This document shows positions 19,581-29,560 of a stretch of DNA of 64,000 nucleotides, in pieces. The DNA is taken from positions 31,886-95,885 of the forward strand of contig JAISTH010000029.1 in NCBI GenBank assembly GCA_031272715.1, written 5' to 3'. Within the stretch, counting starts at the first letter, position 1. Every line of letters begins with the position of its first letter. The notes beneath the pieces were generated by a model, which saw only the letters and a program-made list of their open reading frames with translations, was not told the DNA's origin and made no database searches. This DNA is from Desulfovibrio sp. (GTDB lineage Bacteria > Desulfobacterota > Desulfovibrionia > Desulfovibrionales > Desulfovibrionaceae). The translations under genes and the position numbers were made by a program.

Positions 19581-20582
19581 TCACTTCTTGTCTCTGTAGC
19601 TCAGCGCGCTGTCAAGGATCTCCTGGGCATTGGGAACGGTGTCATAGAAGAGCTTCCAGCTCCGCTTGCCCGCCTCGAACATGGCCTGCTTGAACTCGGG
19701 GGACGGCGTCGAGACCTTGCCGCCGCCATCGGTGATGGTCTTCACGGCCTTCTTCTCCAGATCGCCGAGGAGGCCCCAGACGTACTCGGCGGACTCGTGG
19801 GCCGCTTCGTCCACCCACTTCCTGTCCTGGTCGGGGAGGCCCTTGTAGAATTCCTCGTTGATGTAGAGGGAGTGGATGATCAGGATGTGGCCTGAGAGGG
19901 TGATGTTGGGGGTGATCTCGTACATCTTCAGGGCGACGATGTCGGCGAAGGGGCTGTCGCCGCCGTCGATGACGCCCTGGTCGAGGGCGGCCGGGACTTC
20001 GGCGAAGGGCATGGGCTGTCCGCTGATGCCGCATTCCTTGGCGAAGTTGGTGTACAGGGGGATGTTGGGCACCCGCATGCGCAGACCCTTCAGGTCGGCC
20101 ATGCTCTTGATGGGCTTCTTGGAATAGAAGTGGCGGAAGCCCAAGGGGAAGGCGTTGAGGGTGCGCAGCCCGGACTTCTCCGGGAAGCCCTTGTTGATGA
20201 GCTGGAAGGTCGTGCCGTTCATGGCCCTGTGGGCGTGCTCAAGGCTGTCGTACAGCATGGGGGTCTCGAGCATGGCCATGGCGGGATGCATGGAGGACGT
20301 CTGGGTGCCGGTGGCGCACATCTGGATCGAGCCCTTGCGGGTGCTGGCGATGTAGGCGTCCTCCTTGCCCAGCTGGCTGTTGGGGAAGACCTTGACGGAG
20401 TACTTGCCGTTGGACTTCTTCTCGAGGAGTTCCCCGAACTTCCGCATGCCCAGGGTCTCCGGCTCTCCGTCAGGCTTCATGCCGGCGATCTTTATCTCCA
20501 CCGGCGCCGCCTGGGGGGCGGTCACCAGAAAGGCGCCCAGCATGAGGGCGACGGCAAGCAGGAGGCTCAAACATTTTTTCAT
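19581..20582 (-). CDS. dctP: TRAP transporter substrate-binding protein DctP
   Basis: MKKCLSLLLAVALMLGAFLVTAPQAA..., GMKPDGEPETLGMRKFGELLEKKSNGKYSVKVFPNSQLG. Confidence 0.95.
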   Translation of the reverse strand: MKKCLSLLLAVALMLGAFLVTAPQAAPVEIKIAGMKPDGEPETLGMRKFGELLEKKSNGKYSVKVFPNSQLGKEDAYIASTRKGSIQMCATGTQTSSMHPAMAMLETPMLYDSLEHAHRAMNGTTFQLINKGFPEKSGLRTLNAFPLGFRHFYSKKPIKSMADLKGLRMRVPNIPLYTNFAKECGISGQPMPFAEVPAALDQGVIDGGDSPFADIVALKMYEITPNITLSGHILIIHSLYINEEFYKGLPDQDRKWVDEAAHESAEYVWGLLGDLEKKAVKTITDGGGKVSTPSPEFKQAMFEAGKRSWKLFYDTVPNAQEILDSALSYRDKK

Positions 20583-21059
20583 GGTGCAACTCCATTTTCT
20601 GACGTTGGCGGCGGATGCCGTCCGGCGGTGTCGCCCGGCGGCAGGAAGCCGAAGGATCGGTTCCGGTTCCCGTCCACGCCCACGCTTGGGGGGCGAGGTA
20701 GGATGCGAGGCATGGTCGCGGAAGTGGCCCGGACATCGACGCGGAAAGGCCTTCGGGGATGACCGATGCGATGCCTTCCCGTGCGCGGTCTGCCGTTCCA
20801 GCTACCTGGATCGCGGCGCATTCCGTCCATCCCGTAGGGTCGGGACGGACTTTCCGAAAACCCTATAACAATATGAGGGAAAAGGCAACGCCCGGGATTC
20901 GGCCGCAATGCGGCCGTGACAGTCGATGGGGACATGCTGGCATGGACGGGGCATGTGCAGCGGGACTGCGCGAATAAAGTGGCCAGCCTGGTCACCCAAG
21001 GCCTGTCCGCATGAACCTGCCCCCGGCCGCCTGCCGTGCCGGCATTTGCCCCGCCGGCC

Positions 21060-21600
21060 ATCGCCTGAGGCGGAACGACCCTTGCGAACGCAACGTCTGG
21101 CCGATGTGCGCCGAACGGCAGGACCTTCGGTCTCTCCACCGGGAAGGTCCAGATTTCCTGAATGATGGCGTCGCCATCGAGGAGATTCTCGTCGCCGCTC
21201 CGCGCCGTGTAGGACTGGTCGCGATGTGCATGTACCGGGACGCCGATGTGGGGGACGATATCGAGGACATCCGTCCGGAACCTGTACTCGCTCTGGCCCC
21301 GGCGGATATCGCCCAACCCATGACGTCACTTTCCAGGTCCCCCATCCCCATGCTGTCGGGCAGGTACTGCTGGAGCCTGTTGTAGGCTTGTGTGATCGAT
21401 GTCGGCGGAGAGGGCGAAGTCGCAGTTGGTCCAGCCTCCGTAGAGGCCGCCCCCACCACAGAGGGAGAAGCCGTCGGTCCCCTCGGCCACGTCGCCGGAG
21501 GCGACCATGTAGCTCCCGCCGATGCAGAAGGAGAGACCAGCCAGGAACATCGTGAAGCCCGAACTGCCCCGTCGTCCCCGCCTTGTCCCCGTATGCCTCT
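21060..21600 (-). pseudogene. decayed autotransporter-type beta-barrel remnant
   Basis: Split over three minus frames: WTNCDFALSADIDH / AYNRLQQYLPDSMGMGDLESDVMGWAISAG / EYRFRTDVLDIVPHIGVPVHAHRDQSYTARSGDENLLDGDAIIQEIWTFPV. Confidence 0.65.
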
Positions 21601-22154
21601 TCTGGCCCGCAGCTCCCATCCTTTCTCCCATGGTTGCGACTGAACCGCCTGCGACAAGGGGCGGTCCTCCCTCTGCGGTGATGCTGCTGTGCGTTGGCCG
21701 TCTTTCGGGGCGGAACAAATTTTTTGGGGGCATTTTTTTCTTGACGGTCCTCCACTAAGCATGGTACAACCCTTGGACAACAGGGGTGCGCCGCCAGCAA
21801 ATCCATTTGCTGGGCAAGCTCTCCCGAGGAGACGGCTGCCGAGGACCGTTGCCATGTTCCCTTCGGAAATGTTCAGAGATCACGTATCTCCTTTCGGTAG
21901 ATGCCCATAGCAAAGGCGGATACGCCCCTGCGGAAAGTCACTACGACTGTTGTCTTGACGTACTTTAGATTCGTGGAATGTGCTCATTGCCGGGTTGTCT
22001 GGCAATGAACAATCTTCTGATTTCCTTGCTGGCCGGGCGAAGGCGCAGTGAACGCCGAATACAGACGGAAGTAGGCTACTCAGCCTGAAACTGCCTATTG
22101 ATGCAGATGATGGTAAATGTTCAGATAGAATCTCAGACATTGAAAAGGAAAAAA

Positions 22155-22247
22155 ATGACATGGATAATTCTTACTGCTGGTGCTGCCGTCATTGCTGCGA
22201 TAATAGCTGTCCTATGGAGGGCCAAAAGTGAAGGGTACTTTGGATAA
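22155..22247 (+). CDS. putative 30-aa single-TM small protein
   Basis: MTWIILTAGAAVIAAIIAVLWRAKSEGYFG* with AAAAGGA upstream. Confidence 0.35.
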   Translation: MTWIILTAGAAVIAAIIAVLWRAKSEGYFG

Positions 22248-22832
22248 ATCAGACATGCCTCCCGCATGATATCTGCATCACTCCACTACAACGATTGGCT
22301 TGGCATAACCACTAGGCCAATCGTCTTTTTCGCACCTAGACGCAATCAACAGCAGGCATGATCCTCTGCATGTCGCCAATGATGGCATCTGTGGTGCGTA
22401 GTCTCTCAAACATCCCAGAATTCTATGCCAGACCGCTTTGGACTGACGATCATCAGCCTCGTCCACAGAATCAGCCTAGAACTCGAATCTGATCCTCCCG
22501 AAAACCCCATGGGCCATCGTGTGCTCAAAAGCCGTGCATGCGGGATTGCCGGACGACTGCCCAAGCCGATTGCACGAAAGAATGGCGCGGACGGAACCCG
22601 CCCCTCTTCTTCGAGGCCCATTGGCCGGCATGGCTCTGTGGCACGGGCCTGCGCATGCTCTCTGCACAGCGACCAACCGCCTCGTTCGCAAGGATCGATC
22701 CGCCCTGGCGACGCTTAGAGGAACAAATGCCGGCACGACTGGCAGATGGGCGCAGTTCCATGCGGACAGACCCCGAGTGGCCAAGCCGGCCCTGCTTTCA
22801 TGCGATCGCCTCGGTGCCTGCGTCCCGGTGCG

Positions 22833-22861
22833 TTGACAACTCCATGTCCTCGGACTAGGAT
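22833..22861 (+). promoter_or_regulatory. sigma70-like promoter for glpABC
   Basis: TTGACA - 17 nt - TAGGAT. Confidence 0.6.
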
Positions 22862-23024
22862 GCCCCTCGACGTCAGGGGAACGGCCGCCCACCCCCATGG
22901 CTCGGCCCCCGCCCCACGTCTCCCCGACGTCGAAGTCACGGCCCTCCCTGACGACGCCCCGCCCACACGCGCCGGGACCGCGTCGCCGCACTCCCGGACC
23001 ACACGCTTGCCCGGCAGGTTCGAT

Positions 23025-24659
23025 GTGAGCACCCCCTCCCCAGAAAGAAACGCCACCACTGTCGCCATCATCGGCGGCGGCGCCACTGGCGTCGGCATAC
23101 TCAGGGATCTCTCAATGCGGGGCATCCCCGCCGTGCTGCTGGAGCGTCAGGCGCTGGCCGCCGGCACGAGCTCCCGCTTCCACGGACTCCTGCACTGCGG
23201 CGGCCGTTACGCCGTGGGGGATCCCGAAGCGGCAAGGGAATGCATCCAGGAGAACCGCATCCTGCGCCACATAGCCCCGAACTGCATCGAGTCGCCGGAG
23301 GGCTTCTTCGTCCTCACCCCGGAGGACGACCCGGCGTACGAGAAAACCTGGCTCGAAGGCTGCGCCAAGGCCGGCATCGCGACATCCCCCGTTGATCCCG
23401 ACGAGGCGCGCCGCCTCGAACCCGGCCTCTCCCCGGACATCAAGGTCGTGCACCGCGTGCCCGACGCCTCCGTGGACGGCTTCAGGCTCGTCTGGCACAA
23501 CTGGCTCAGCGCCAGGGAGCACGGGGGGCAGCTGCGGCTGCGCCATCAGGTCACGGGCATCCTGCAGGACGGGGGCAAGGTCGCGGGGTTGCGGGTCCTC
23601 GACCGGAACAAGGGGGAGGAATACGTCCTGAACTGCGACATGGTGGTCAGCGCCGCAGGTCCCTGGGCCGGGGAGGTCGCCGCCATGGCGGGCATCCACG
23701 TGGACATCACCCCGGACCGCGGCACCCTCGTCGTCTTCAACCACCGCTTCGCCTCCCGCATCGTCAACCGCCTCCACCGCAGCGGCGACGGGGACATCTT
23801 CGTTCCCGTGGGCACGGTGACCATCCTCGGCACGACCTCCTTCACGGCGGACGGCCCGGAGGACACGCTGCCCACCAGCGAGGAGGTGCTGCGGTTGCTT
23901 GATCTTGGCGCCCCCGTCTTCCCCGATCTGCGATCCCACAGGATATTGCGCGCCTTCGCAGGCGTGAGGCCCCTCTACACCCCGCCGAACACCGCCCACG
24001 GCCGCGGCGGAAGCCGGAACTTCGTCATCGTGGACCACGCCGACCAGGGGCTTGCGGGCATGGTCTCCATCTTCGGCGGCAAGCTCACGACATACCGGCT
24101 CATGGCGGAGAAGATCGGCGACCTCGTCGCCAAGCGCCTCGGCGTGAACGCCCCCTGCGCAACGGCCAGGACGCCCCTTTCCCCGCCTCCATCCCGCTCG
24201 GACATGGAAAAGGCCTCGAAGATATTCCCCGTGTCGGCGTTGCGGCAGGCCGCCGAGCGTCAGGGCGCCGCCTTCCCCAAGCTCGTCAAGGGACTCGCCG
24301 AAGGGCGGGGCGCGGAATTCCTGTGCGAGTGCGAGATGGTCAGCCGGGCCGAAGTCGAACTCACCGCCATGGAGAGTCCGGCCTTCAATCTCAACGACAT
24401 CAGGGTGCGCACCCGCATCGGCATGGGCACCTGCCAGGGGGCCTTCTGCCCCCTGCGCAGCATGGGTGCGCTCCATGCCGCGGGGATACGGGAGGATCTC
24501 GATCCCCGGCGGGAACTGTCGCGATTCCTGGGCGAGCGGTGGAAAGGGCTGCGCCCGGCCCTCTGGGGCGTGCAGGTGCAGGAGATCGAACTCAGCCGGG
24601 AGATATACGGGGCCACCTTCAATCTCGGCAACAGCAGGGAAGACGGGGAGACGTCATGA
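23025..24659 (+). CDS. glpA: anaerobic glycerol-3-phosphate dehydrogenase subunit A
   Basis: TVAIIGGGATGVGILRDLSMRGIPAVLLERQALAAGTSSRFHGLLHCGGRYAV; GTG start proposed. Confidence 0.95.
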   Translation: MSTPSPERNATTVAIIGGGATGVGILRDLSMRGIPAVLLERQALAAGTSSRFHGLLHCGGRYAVGDPEAARECIQENRILRHIAPNCIESPEGFFVLTPEDDPAYEKTWLEGCAKAGIATSPVDPDEARRLEPGLSPDIKVVHRVPDASVDGFRLVWHNWLSAREHGGQLRLRHQVTGILQDGGKVAGLRVLDRNKGEEYVLNCDMVVSAAGPWAGEVAAMAGIHVDITPDRGTLVVFNHRFASRIVNRLHRSGDGDIFVPVGTVTILGTTSFTADGPEDTLPTSEEVLRLLDLGAPVFPDLRSHRILRAFAGVRPLYTPPNTAHGRGGSRNFVIVDHADQGLAGMVSIFGGKLTTYRLMAEKIGDLVAKRLGVNAPCATARTPLSPPPSRSDMEKASKIFPVSALRQAAERQGAAFPKLVKGLAEGRGAEFLCECEMVSRAEVELTAMESPAFNLNDIRVRTRIGMGTCQGAFCPLRSMGALHAAGIREDLDPRRELSRFLGERWKGLRPALWGVQVQEIELSREIYGATFNLGNSREDGETS

Positions 24660-25948
24660 CCGACCGCACACGGGACGCGTCACCTCCGGGGCGGGGCATG
24701 CGAATCTGCGACGTCGTGGTGGCGGGATCCGGACTCGCGGGGATGATGACCGCGATCCTCCTCGCCCGGAAGGGCCGGAAGGTGACCCTGCTCACCAGGG
24801 GGTCGCCCTGCCTCGCCATCTCCGGCGGGTGCGTGGACGTGCTGGGATACATGGACGGCAAGCGCGTCCATGGCGATCCCCTCGAAGCGCTGCAGACGCT
24901 TCCGGCCTCCCACACATACCGGACGCTTGGGAAGGACGCCGTCGTCCGCTCCCTCGCCCTGCTCTCCGAGTTGTGCGAGGGGGAGGGGGTGTCCCTGGCG
25001 GCCGACCCGGGCCTGAACATGTGGATGCCCACGGTTCTCGGCACCTTCAAGCCCACGTATCTCGCCTTCCCCCGCATGGACAAGGACGTCATGGAGGCGG
25101 CGAATTCCGTCATCATCCCCCGTCTGCCGCTCAAGGACTGTCCCGCGGAGCTCGCCCTCAGGGGATTCTCCGAGGTCGCGGGCGTCAAGGGGAAGGTCTT
25201 CCTGGGGTCGCAGCTCGACCACCCCTTCGGGCATGGCCATCGTGACCTCACCCAGCTCGACCTCGCCCGCCATCTGGAGACGCAGAAAGGCCAGGACTGG
25301 CTGGTCAAGGGGCTGGCCCCTTGCCTGCGTCGCGGCGCCGTGCTGCTTCTCCCCCCGATCCTCGGCATCGACCGCCATGCGCAAGTGCGCAAGCTCCTCG
25401 AGGGGGAACTTTCCTCTCCCATCGCGGAGATGCTCTCGCCGCCTCCGGGCGTCGGCGGTCTGCGCATACTGGGCGCCCTGCGCAGGGCGGCGTCGAAGGC
25501 AGGGGTGCGCATCGTCGAGAACGCCGAGGCCGTCGCGGCGGATGTCGAAGGGGGCGCGTGCGCCGCGCTCCACTGCGGCACCTCCGTCAGGACGTCCTTC
25601 GCCGCGCGGGAGTATGTCATCGCCACGGGAGGGTTTCTGGGGGGCGGGATCCGGGCCTATCCCGGCATGGCCCGGGAGGCGCTCTTCGACCTGCCCTTGA
25701 AGGTCCCGTCCCGCATCGAGGACTGGTCGACCCGGGACGTCTTCAAACCGCAACCCTACGCCGCCGTCGGCGTGGCCATCGACGGGAGCATGCGCCCCGT
25801 CGACAGGGACGGGAAGGTGGTTCTTTCCAACGTGCGGTTCGCCGGCCGCATCCTCGCGGGGCACGATCCCGCGGCGGAGATGTGCGGCAACGGCGTGGCG
25901 CTGGCGAGCGCCCTGCGATGCGCAGAGGAGGTGGGGGCCGATGTCTGA
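24656..25948 (+). CDS. glpB: anaerobic glycerol-3-phosphate dehydrogenase subunit B
   Basis: CDVVVAGSGLAGMMTAILLARKGRKVTLLTRG; ATGA overlap with glpA. Confidence 0.93.
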   Translation: MTDRTRDASPPGRGMRICDVVVAGSGLAGMMTAILLARKGRKVTLLTRGSPCLAISGGCVDVLGYMDGKRVHGDPLEALQTLPASHTYRTLGKDAVVRSLALLSELCEGEGVSLAADPGLNMWMPTVLGTFKPTYLAFPRMDKDVMEAANSVIIPRLPLKDCPAELALRGFSEVAGVKGKVFLGSQLDHPFGHGHRDLTQLDLARHLETQKGQDWLVKGLAPCLRRGAVLLLPPILGIDRHAQVRKLLEGELSSPIAEMLSPPPGVGGLRILGALRRAASKAGVRIVENAEAVAADVEGGACAALHCGTSVRTSFAAREYVIATGGFLGGGIRAYPGMAREALFDLPLKVPSRIEDWSTRDVFKPQPYAAVGVAIDGSMRPVDRDGKVVLSNVRFAGRILAGHDPAAEMCGNGVALASALRCAEEVGADV

Positions 25949-27242
25949 CGCCGCTTCACGTCCCGACGCCAAGACCCCGACAGGCGGAACCGGGGAGGGG
26001 GGCGCGTTCCTGGACATGTTCCGGGACGTCCCGGTCCCGGACAGGTGCGTCGCCTGCACCAACTGCTCCCTTGCCTGTCCCGTGACGAGGGTCGCGCCGG
26101 ACTACATGGGGCCCAGGATGATGGGGCCGGTGTACGAGCGATTCCGCAGGGGGGAGGTTCCCCCGACCTCCAGGAAGGCCTTGAAGCTTGCGCTTCACGA
26201 GGACCCCTTCCTCCACTACTGCTCGAACTGCAAGAACTGCGACATCGCCTGCCCCTGCGGCGTTCCCATATCCTCCCTCATCATGGAGGCCCGCGCCTCC
26301 TTCCCGAGATCCCGGCTCACCGCTCTCAGGGACTGGATTCTCGCCCACGGCGAGACCATAGGCCTGCGCACGGCCCTGTTCCCGGCGGCCCTGCGGAACT
26401 TCGCCATGAACCTGTCCCCGACGCGGCACGTGCTCGCCGCGCTGGGGGTGGCCTTCAAGGCCCCGCTGCCCGCCTTCGCCTCGGCGACCTTCAACGGGTT
26501 CCTCGGCTCCCTGCCCCAGCCCGAAGGGCTCGTCCGCAAGGTGGCAGTCTTTCCCGGCTGCTACGTCAACCTCTACGATCACGACTGCGGGAAGGATCTC
26601 GTCTACCTGCTGAACAGGGCCGGATACAGGGTCGTCCCCTCCGGCTTCGTCTGCTGCGGTCTGCCCATGATCGCCAACGGCTTCGCCGGGGACGCCAGGG
26701 CGAACGCCGAAACGAACATGGCGGAACTCGCCAGGCTCGAGAACGACGGCGTTCCCGTGCTGGCTCCGTGCCCCAGCTGCGTCATGACCCTGAACGAAGA
26801 CCGTCCCGCCGCCTGCAAGGACGCCGGCCCGCCGCCCGTCATCGATGCCTGCGCCTTCGTCGCCGGTTGCATCGCCCGGGGGGAACTCGCCTTGCCCAGC
26901 GCCAACCCGATGCGGGTCATGTACCATGCGCCCTGCCATCTCAGGGCCCAGGGCATCGGGTTGCCGGGACTGGATCTTCTCTCGGACGTCCCGGGCCTCG
27001 ATGTCCTCGAGGCCGGGGCCGGGTGCTGCGGCATCAGCGGCAGCTACGGCTTCAAGAAGGAGAAGTACGCCCTCGCCATGTCCATCGGGGAGGAGCTCTT
27101 CGGGCGGGTGAAGGAGAGCGGCGCGGGACTCGTCGTCACCGAATGCGGCACCTGCCGGGTGCAGATCGCCCATGGTACGGGGAAGGCCGTCCGGCATCCC
27201 CTCTCGCTGTTGCGCTCCCTCTTCGCCGACGTCGTCCGCTGA
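25941..27242 (+). CDS. glpC: anaerobic glycerol-3-phosphate dehydrogenase subunit C
   Basis: CVACTNCSLACPV, CSNCKNCDIACPCGVPI and two CCG-type motifs (CCGLPMIAN, CCGISGSYG). Confidence 0.95.
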   Translation: MSDAASRPDAKTPTGGTGEGGAFLDMFRDVPVPDRCVACTNCSLACPVTRVAPDYMGPRMMGPVYERFRRGEVPPTSRKALKLALHEDPFLHYCSNCKNCDIACPCGVPISSLIMEARASFPRSRLTALRDWILAHGETIGLRTALFPAALRNFAMNLSPTRHVLAALGVAFKAPLPAFASATFNGFLGSLPQPEGLVRKVAVFPGCYVNLYDHDCGKDLVYLLNRAGYRVVPSGFVCCGLPMIANGFAGDARANAETNMAELARLENDGVPVLAPCPSCVMTLNEDRPAACKDAGPPPVIDACAFVAGCIARGELALPSANPMRVMYHAPCHLRAQGIGLPGLDLLSDVPGLDVLEAGAGCCGISGSYGFKKEKYALAMSIGEELFGRVKESGAGLVVTECGTCRVQIAHGTGKAVRHPLSLLRSLFADVVR

Positions 27243-27282
27243 GGGGAGCGCCTCGGAGGCGCCTGCACAAGCCTGCAAGACG

Positions 27283-27318
27283 GACGCCCGCGCCGGATCC
27301 GGCGCAGGCGTCTTCCTT
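27283..27318 (+). terminator. terminator-like hairpin after glpC
   Basis: GACGCC-GCGCCGGATCCGGCGC-GGCGTC, short weak U tail. Confidence 0.55.
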
Positions 27319-27462
27319 TGCGCAGAGATGCGCCGCTTCGTGCAAGGCACGAGGCCAAGCCCTCAGCCATGATGTGACGTCACGATCCTGACGATGCAAC
27401 GGGATTCCGATTGCGGAGGAATTGCAGGGGAAACGCCCTTTGCGGGCGGCAGGAATGCACGC

Positions 27463-28119
27463 TCAGGAGTATGCGATAGGGACGAGGGTTTTCTTTTTGT
27501 TTGTGTCGGGATTGTATTCTTTTGGCCGATTGATGTTGTCTTTTGAAAAGAAAAACTGATCAGGCCTATGTTTCTGGAAGAATTTGAGCGCAGACAAGTC
27601 CTTGAACTGCAGGATTTCACTCGGAGACTGTATTTTCTCTTTTGATATCTTCAATCTCTCGGCTTCAGCCCTGTTCTCATGCCAGTTTATCAGATCATAT
27701 TCGGGAGTGCCATTCATTCCCGGGGACAGAATTGTCTTGACGACGGCAAGATTTGAATGGTAGGGGATGGATAGTGGGCAGTACCCGACTTTTCTATACA
27801 GCTGTTTGTTTTTATCGGGATCGGGCGCTATTACCTCAGGGACGAACAGATTCCAGAGCTTGCTGTCTCTGCGCACACACCAATAGATGACGAGTGCGTC
27901 CATCGGCTCGCCGTTCTTGGTGACTTTGCACATTTCAAAATGGGACAGATTCTCTATGGCAGAGAACTTGACTTGGGCGAAAGTGACAATGTCGAAATCA
28001 TTGACACCGTATATTCTCTTGTATATCCTGTCGATAGCGTGTTCCGTGTAACAGACTATTCGTTTTTCACCGTTTATCTCGACACTATGCCTGTCCGCCG
28101 AAAAAAAATACCTGTTCAT
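27463..28119 (-). CDS. hypothetical protein, possible DUF4258-like N-terminal motif
   Basis: 218 aa, AT-rich; IVCYTEHAIDRIYKRIYGVNDFDI resembles the T.HA..R...R motif. Confidence 0.7.
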   Translation of the reverse strand: MNRYFFSADRHSVEINGEKRIVCYTEHAIDRIYKRIYGVNDFDIVTFAQVKFSAIENLSHFEMCKVTKNGEPMDALVIYWCVRRDSKLWNLFVPEVIAPDPDKNKQLYRKVGYCPLSIPYHSNLAVVKTILSPGMNGTPEYDLINWHENRAEAERLKISKEKIQSPSEILQFKDLSALKFFQKHRPDQFFFSKDNINRPKEYNPDTNKKKTLVPIAYS

Positions 28120-28693
28120 CGCCGCTCATGACATTGTACAGCTTTTTGAATTCGATATAGTAGTTTTTTTGATTGTTTGTCATTCCGATGTCGAAAAGAT
28201 AGTCATGCAGGAAGAACTTCTTACCACGCAGATCAAAAATTCTATTTATGACATAATTCAGAAAGTAGTCATGATAGTAATTGACCACCCTATGGAAGAG
28301 TCTGTCATCATCCTCTTTACTTATTTCCTCATCGGAACAGAGCAATTTTTCCTGATGCTCGGAAAAGAAATCCGTTATTGGGTGTCCGTACAAGGATTTC
28401 GTTTTCCTGATTTCTTCTATGTACCAATCAAATGCAGGACCAATGCTGTATTTTCGTATCAGCTTGAAGTATTCCCTCTCATAGGTTGCACAATCATCGT
28501 ATGAAAACTTAGTGAGACAGTCTAGGACTGTATCAACATATTCTTGATCCATATCATTTTCATCGTAAGGGACGATGACGATCTCCGGGTAGATGCTTTT
28601 CTCGCTAGCGTCCAACCGGGACGATCGCTTGGCCTCTCTTTTGGCCTTCTTGCGCTCGCGCTTTTTCTGCAAGTCTTTTTGCTTGAGAGACAT
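28085..28693 (-). CDS. hypothetical protein, overlaps next gene by 35 bp
   Basis: 202 aa; basic N-terminus MSLKQKDLQKKRERKKAKREAKRSS then acidic/aromatic body. Confidence 0.7.
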   Translation of the reverse strand: MSLKQKDLQKKRERKKAKREAKRSSRLDASEKSIYPEIVIVPYDENDMDQEYVDTVLDCLTKFSYDDCATYEREYFKLIRKYSIGPAFDWYIEEIRKTKSLYGHPITDFFSEHQEKLLCSDEEISKEDDDRLFHRVVNYYHDYFLNYVINRIFDLRGKKFFLHDYLFDIGMTNNQKNYYIEFKKLYNVMSGDEQVFFFGGQA

Positions 28694-29448
28694 TTGTCGC
28701 CCTTTTCCAAATCAGGGAGTTGCAGTGTCTGAAATGGGATCGCCCCCGGGAATCCGGCCATGCGCCGCTGCCGAAGGGCCTGGGGCGAGATGGGCTCCGG
28801 GCCGTCCCGGTTCCCGCAGGATGCGCCGGGAAGTCCGGACATCCAGACCCGAGAGAACCCTGTACTTGATTGTCTGCGCCAACGCAACCGAAGGATTTGG
28901 CGGTGACGGGCCGGGATGATCCGCCGGCGGCGCTGCCGGCGCCATTTCCCCAAAATGGTGTCCGGGGACATGCCGTGAGGCCATGGCGACGATGCCCGCC
29001 GCCGCACCCCGTCATGGATGCCGGCCGGTCGCACGGCCGGCGTGTCCATGGCGACTCCGGTGCCGCGCCCATCAAGGGGGCCGTCCCGCAAGGCGAACGC
29101 CGGCGGATTGCCGGAATGCACGCAGGCGGACCATGGAAGATTGTCCCTCAAGACCGCAATGCGCAAGAGGACGGGATCAGCCGGCGTCCCAGGGCATGCC
29201 TCGACGGGAGTCACGTCTGCGGTCACGCCGCCTGCCGTGCCGCCCCGCCTAGATTCCCGTCTTGCCTCGGCATGTTCACCGATGCCGACAGGGCCCAATG
29301 GACGGCCCAAGGCGCCGACGATGGCACTTGCACGGGAACGGGCACACCACTTGACAGACAGTCCCGGATGCTGGATATCCACGTCAAAGGGGCGCGGGCG
29401 CCGACATCGCCCGATGGTCCGCCACCCCCTTCCCTCGAGGAGACCGCC

Positions 29449-29559
29449 ATGTACGAGATACCGAACAATCTGCCCATCGGCGAGCAGAACTTCGAAACCA
29501 TCCGCACGGATGGGTTGCTGTATGTCGACAAGACCTCGTACATCCGCCGCAACAAATGA
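29449..29559 (+). pseudogene. 5' stub of an AAA-ATPase-like (PF09820-type) gene
   Basis: MYEIPNNLPIGEQNFETIRTDGLLYVDKTSYIRRNK*; aligns with N-terminus of the 1..703 gene, stops before the expected ARPRRFGKS. Confidence 0.75.
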
Positions 29560-29560
29560 C

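Noticed and set aside
22462-22530. Minus-strand C-terminus GRIRFEF* suggesting an outer-membrane protein
   Set aside because: Short and unsupported by upstream barrel sequence; probably coincidence
22746-23024. N-terminal extension of glpA in the ORF track
   Set aside because: Overlaps the TTGACA-N17-TAGGAT promoter and lacks homologous sequence; GTG 23025 preferred
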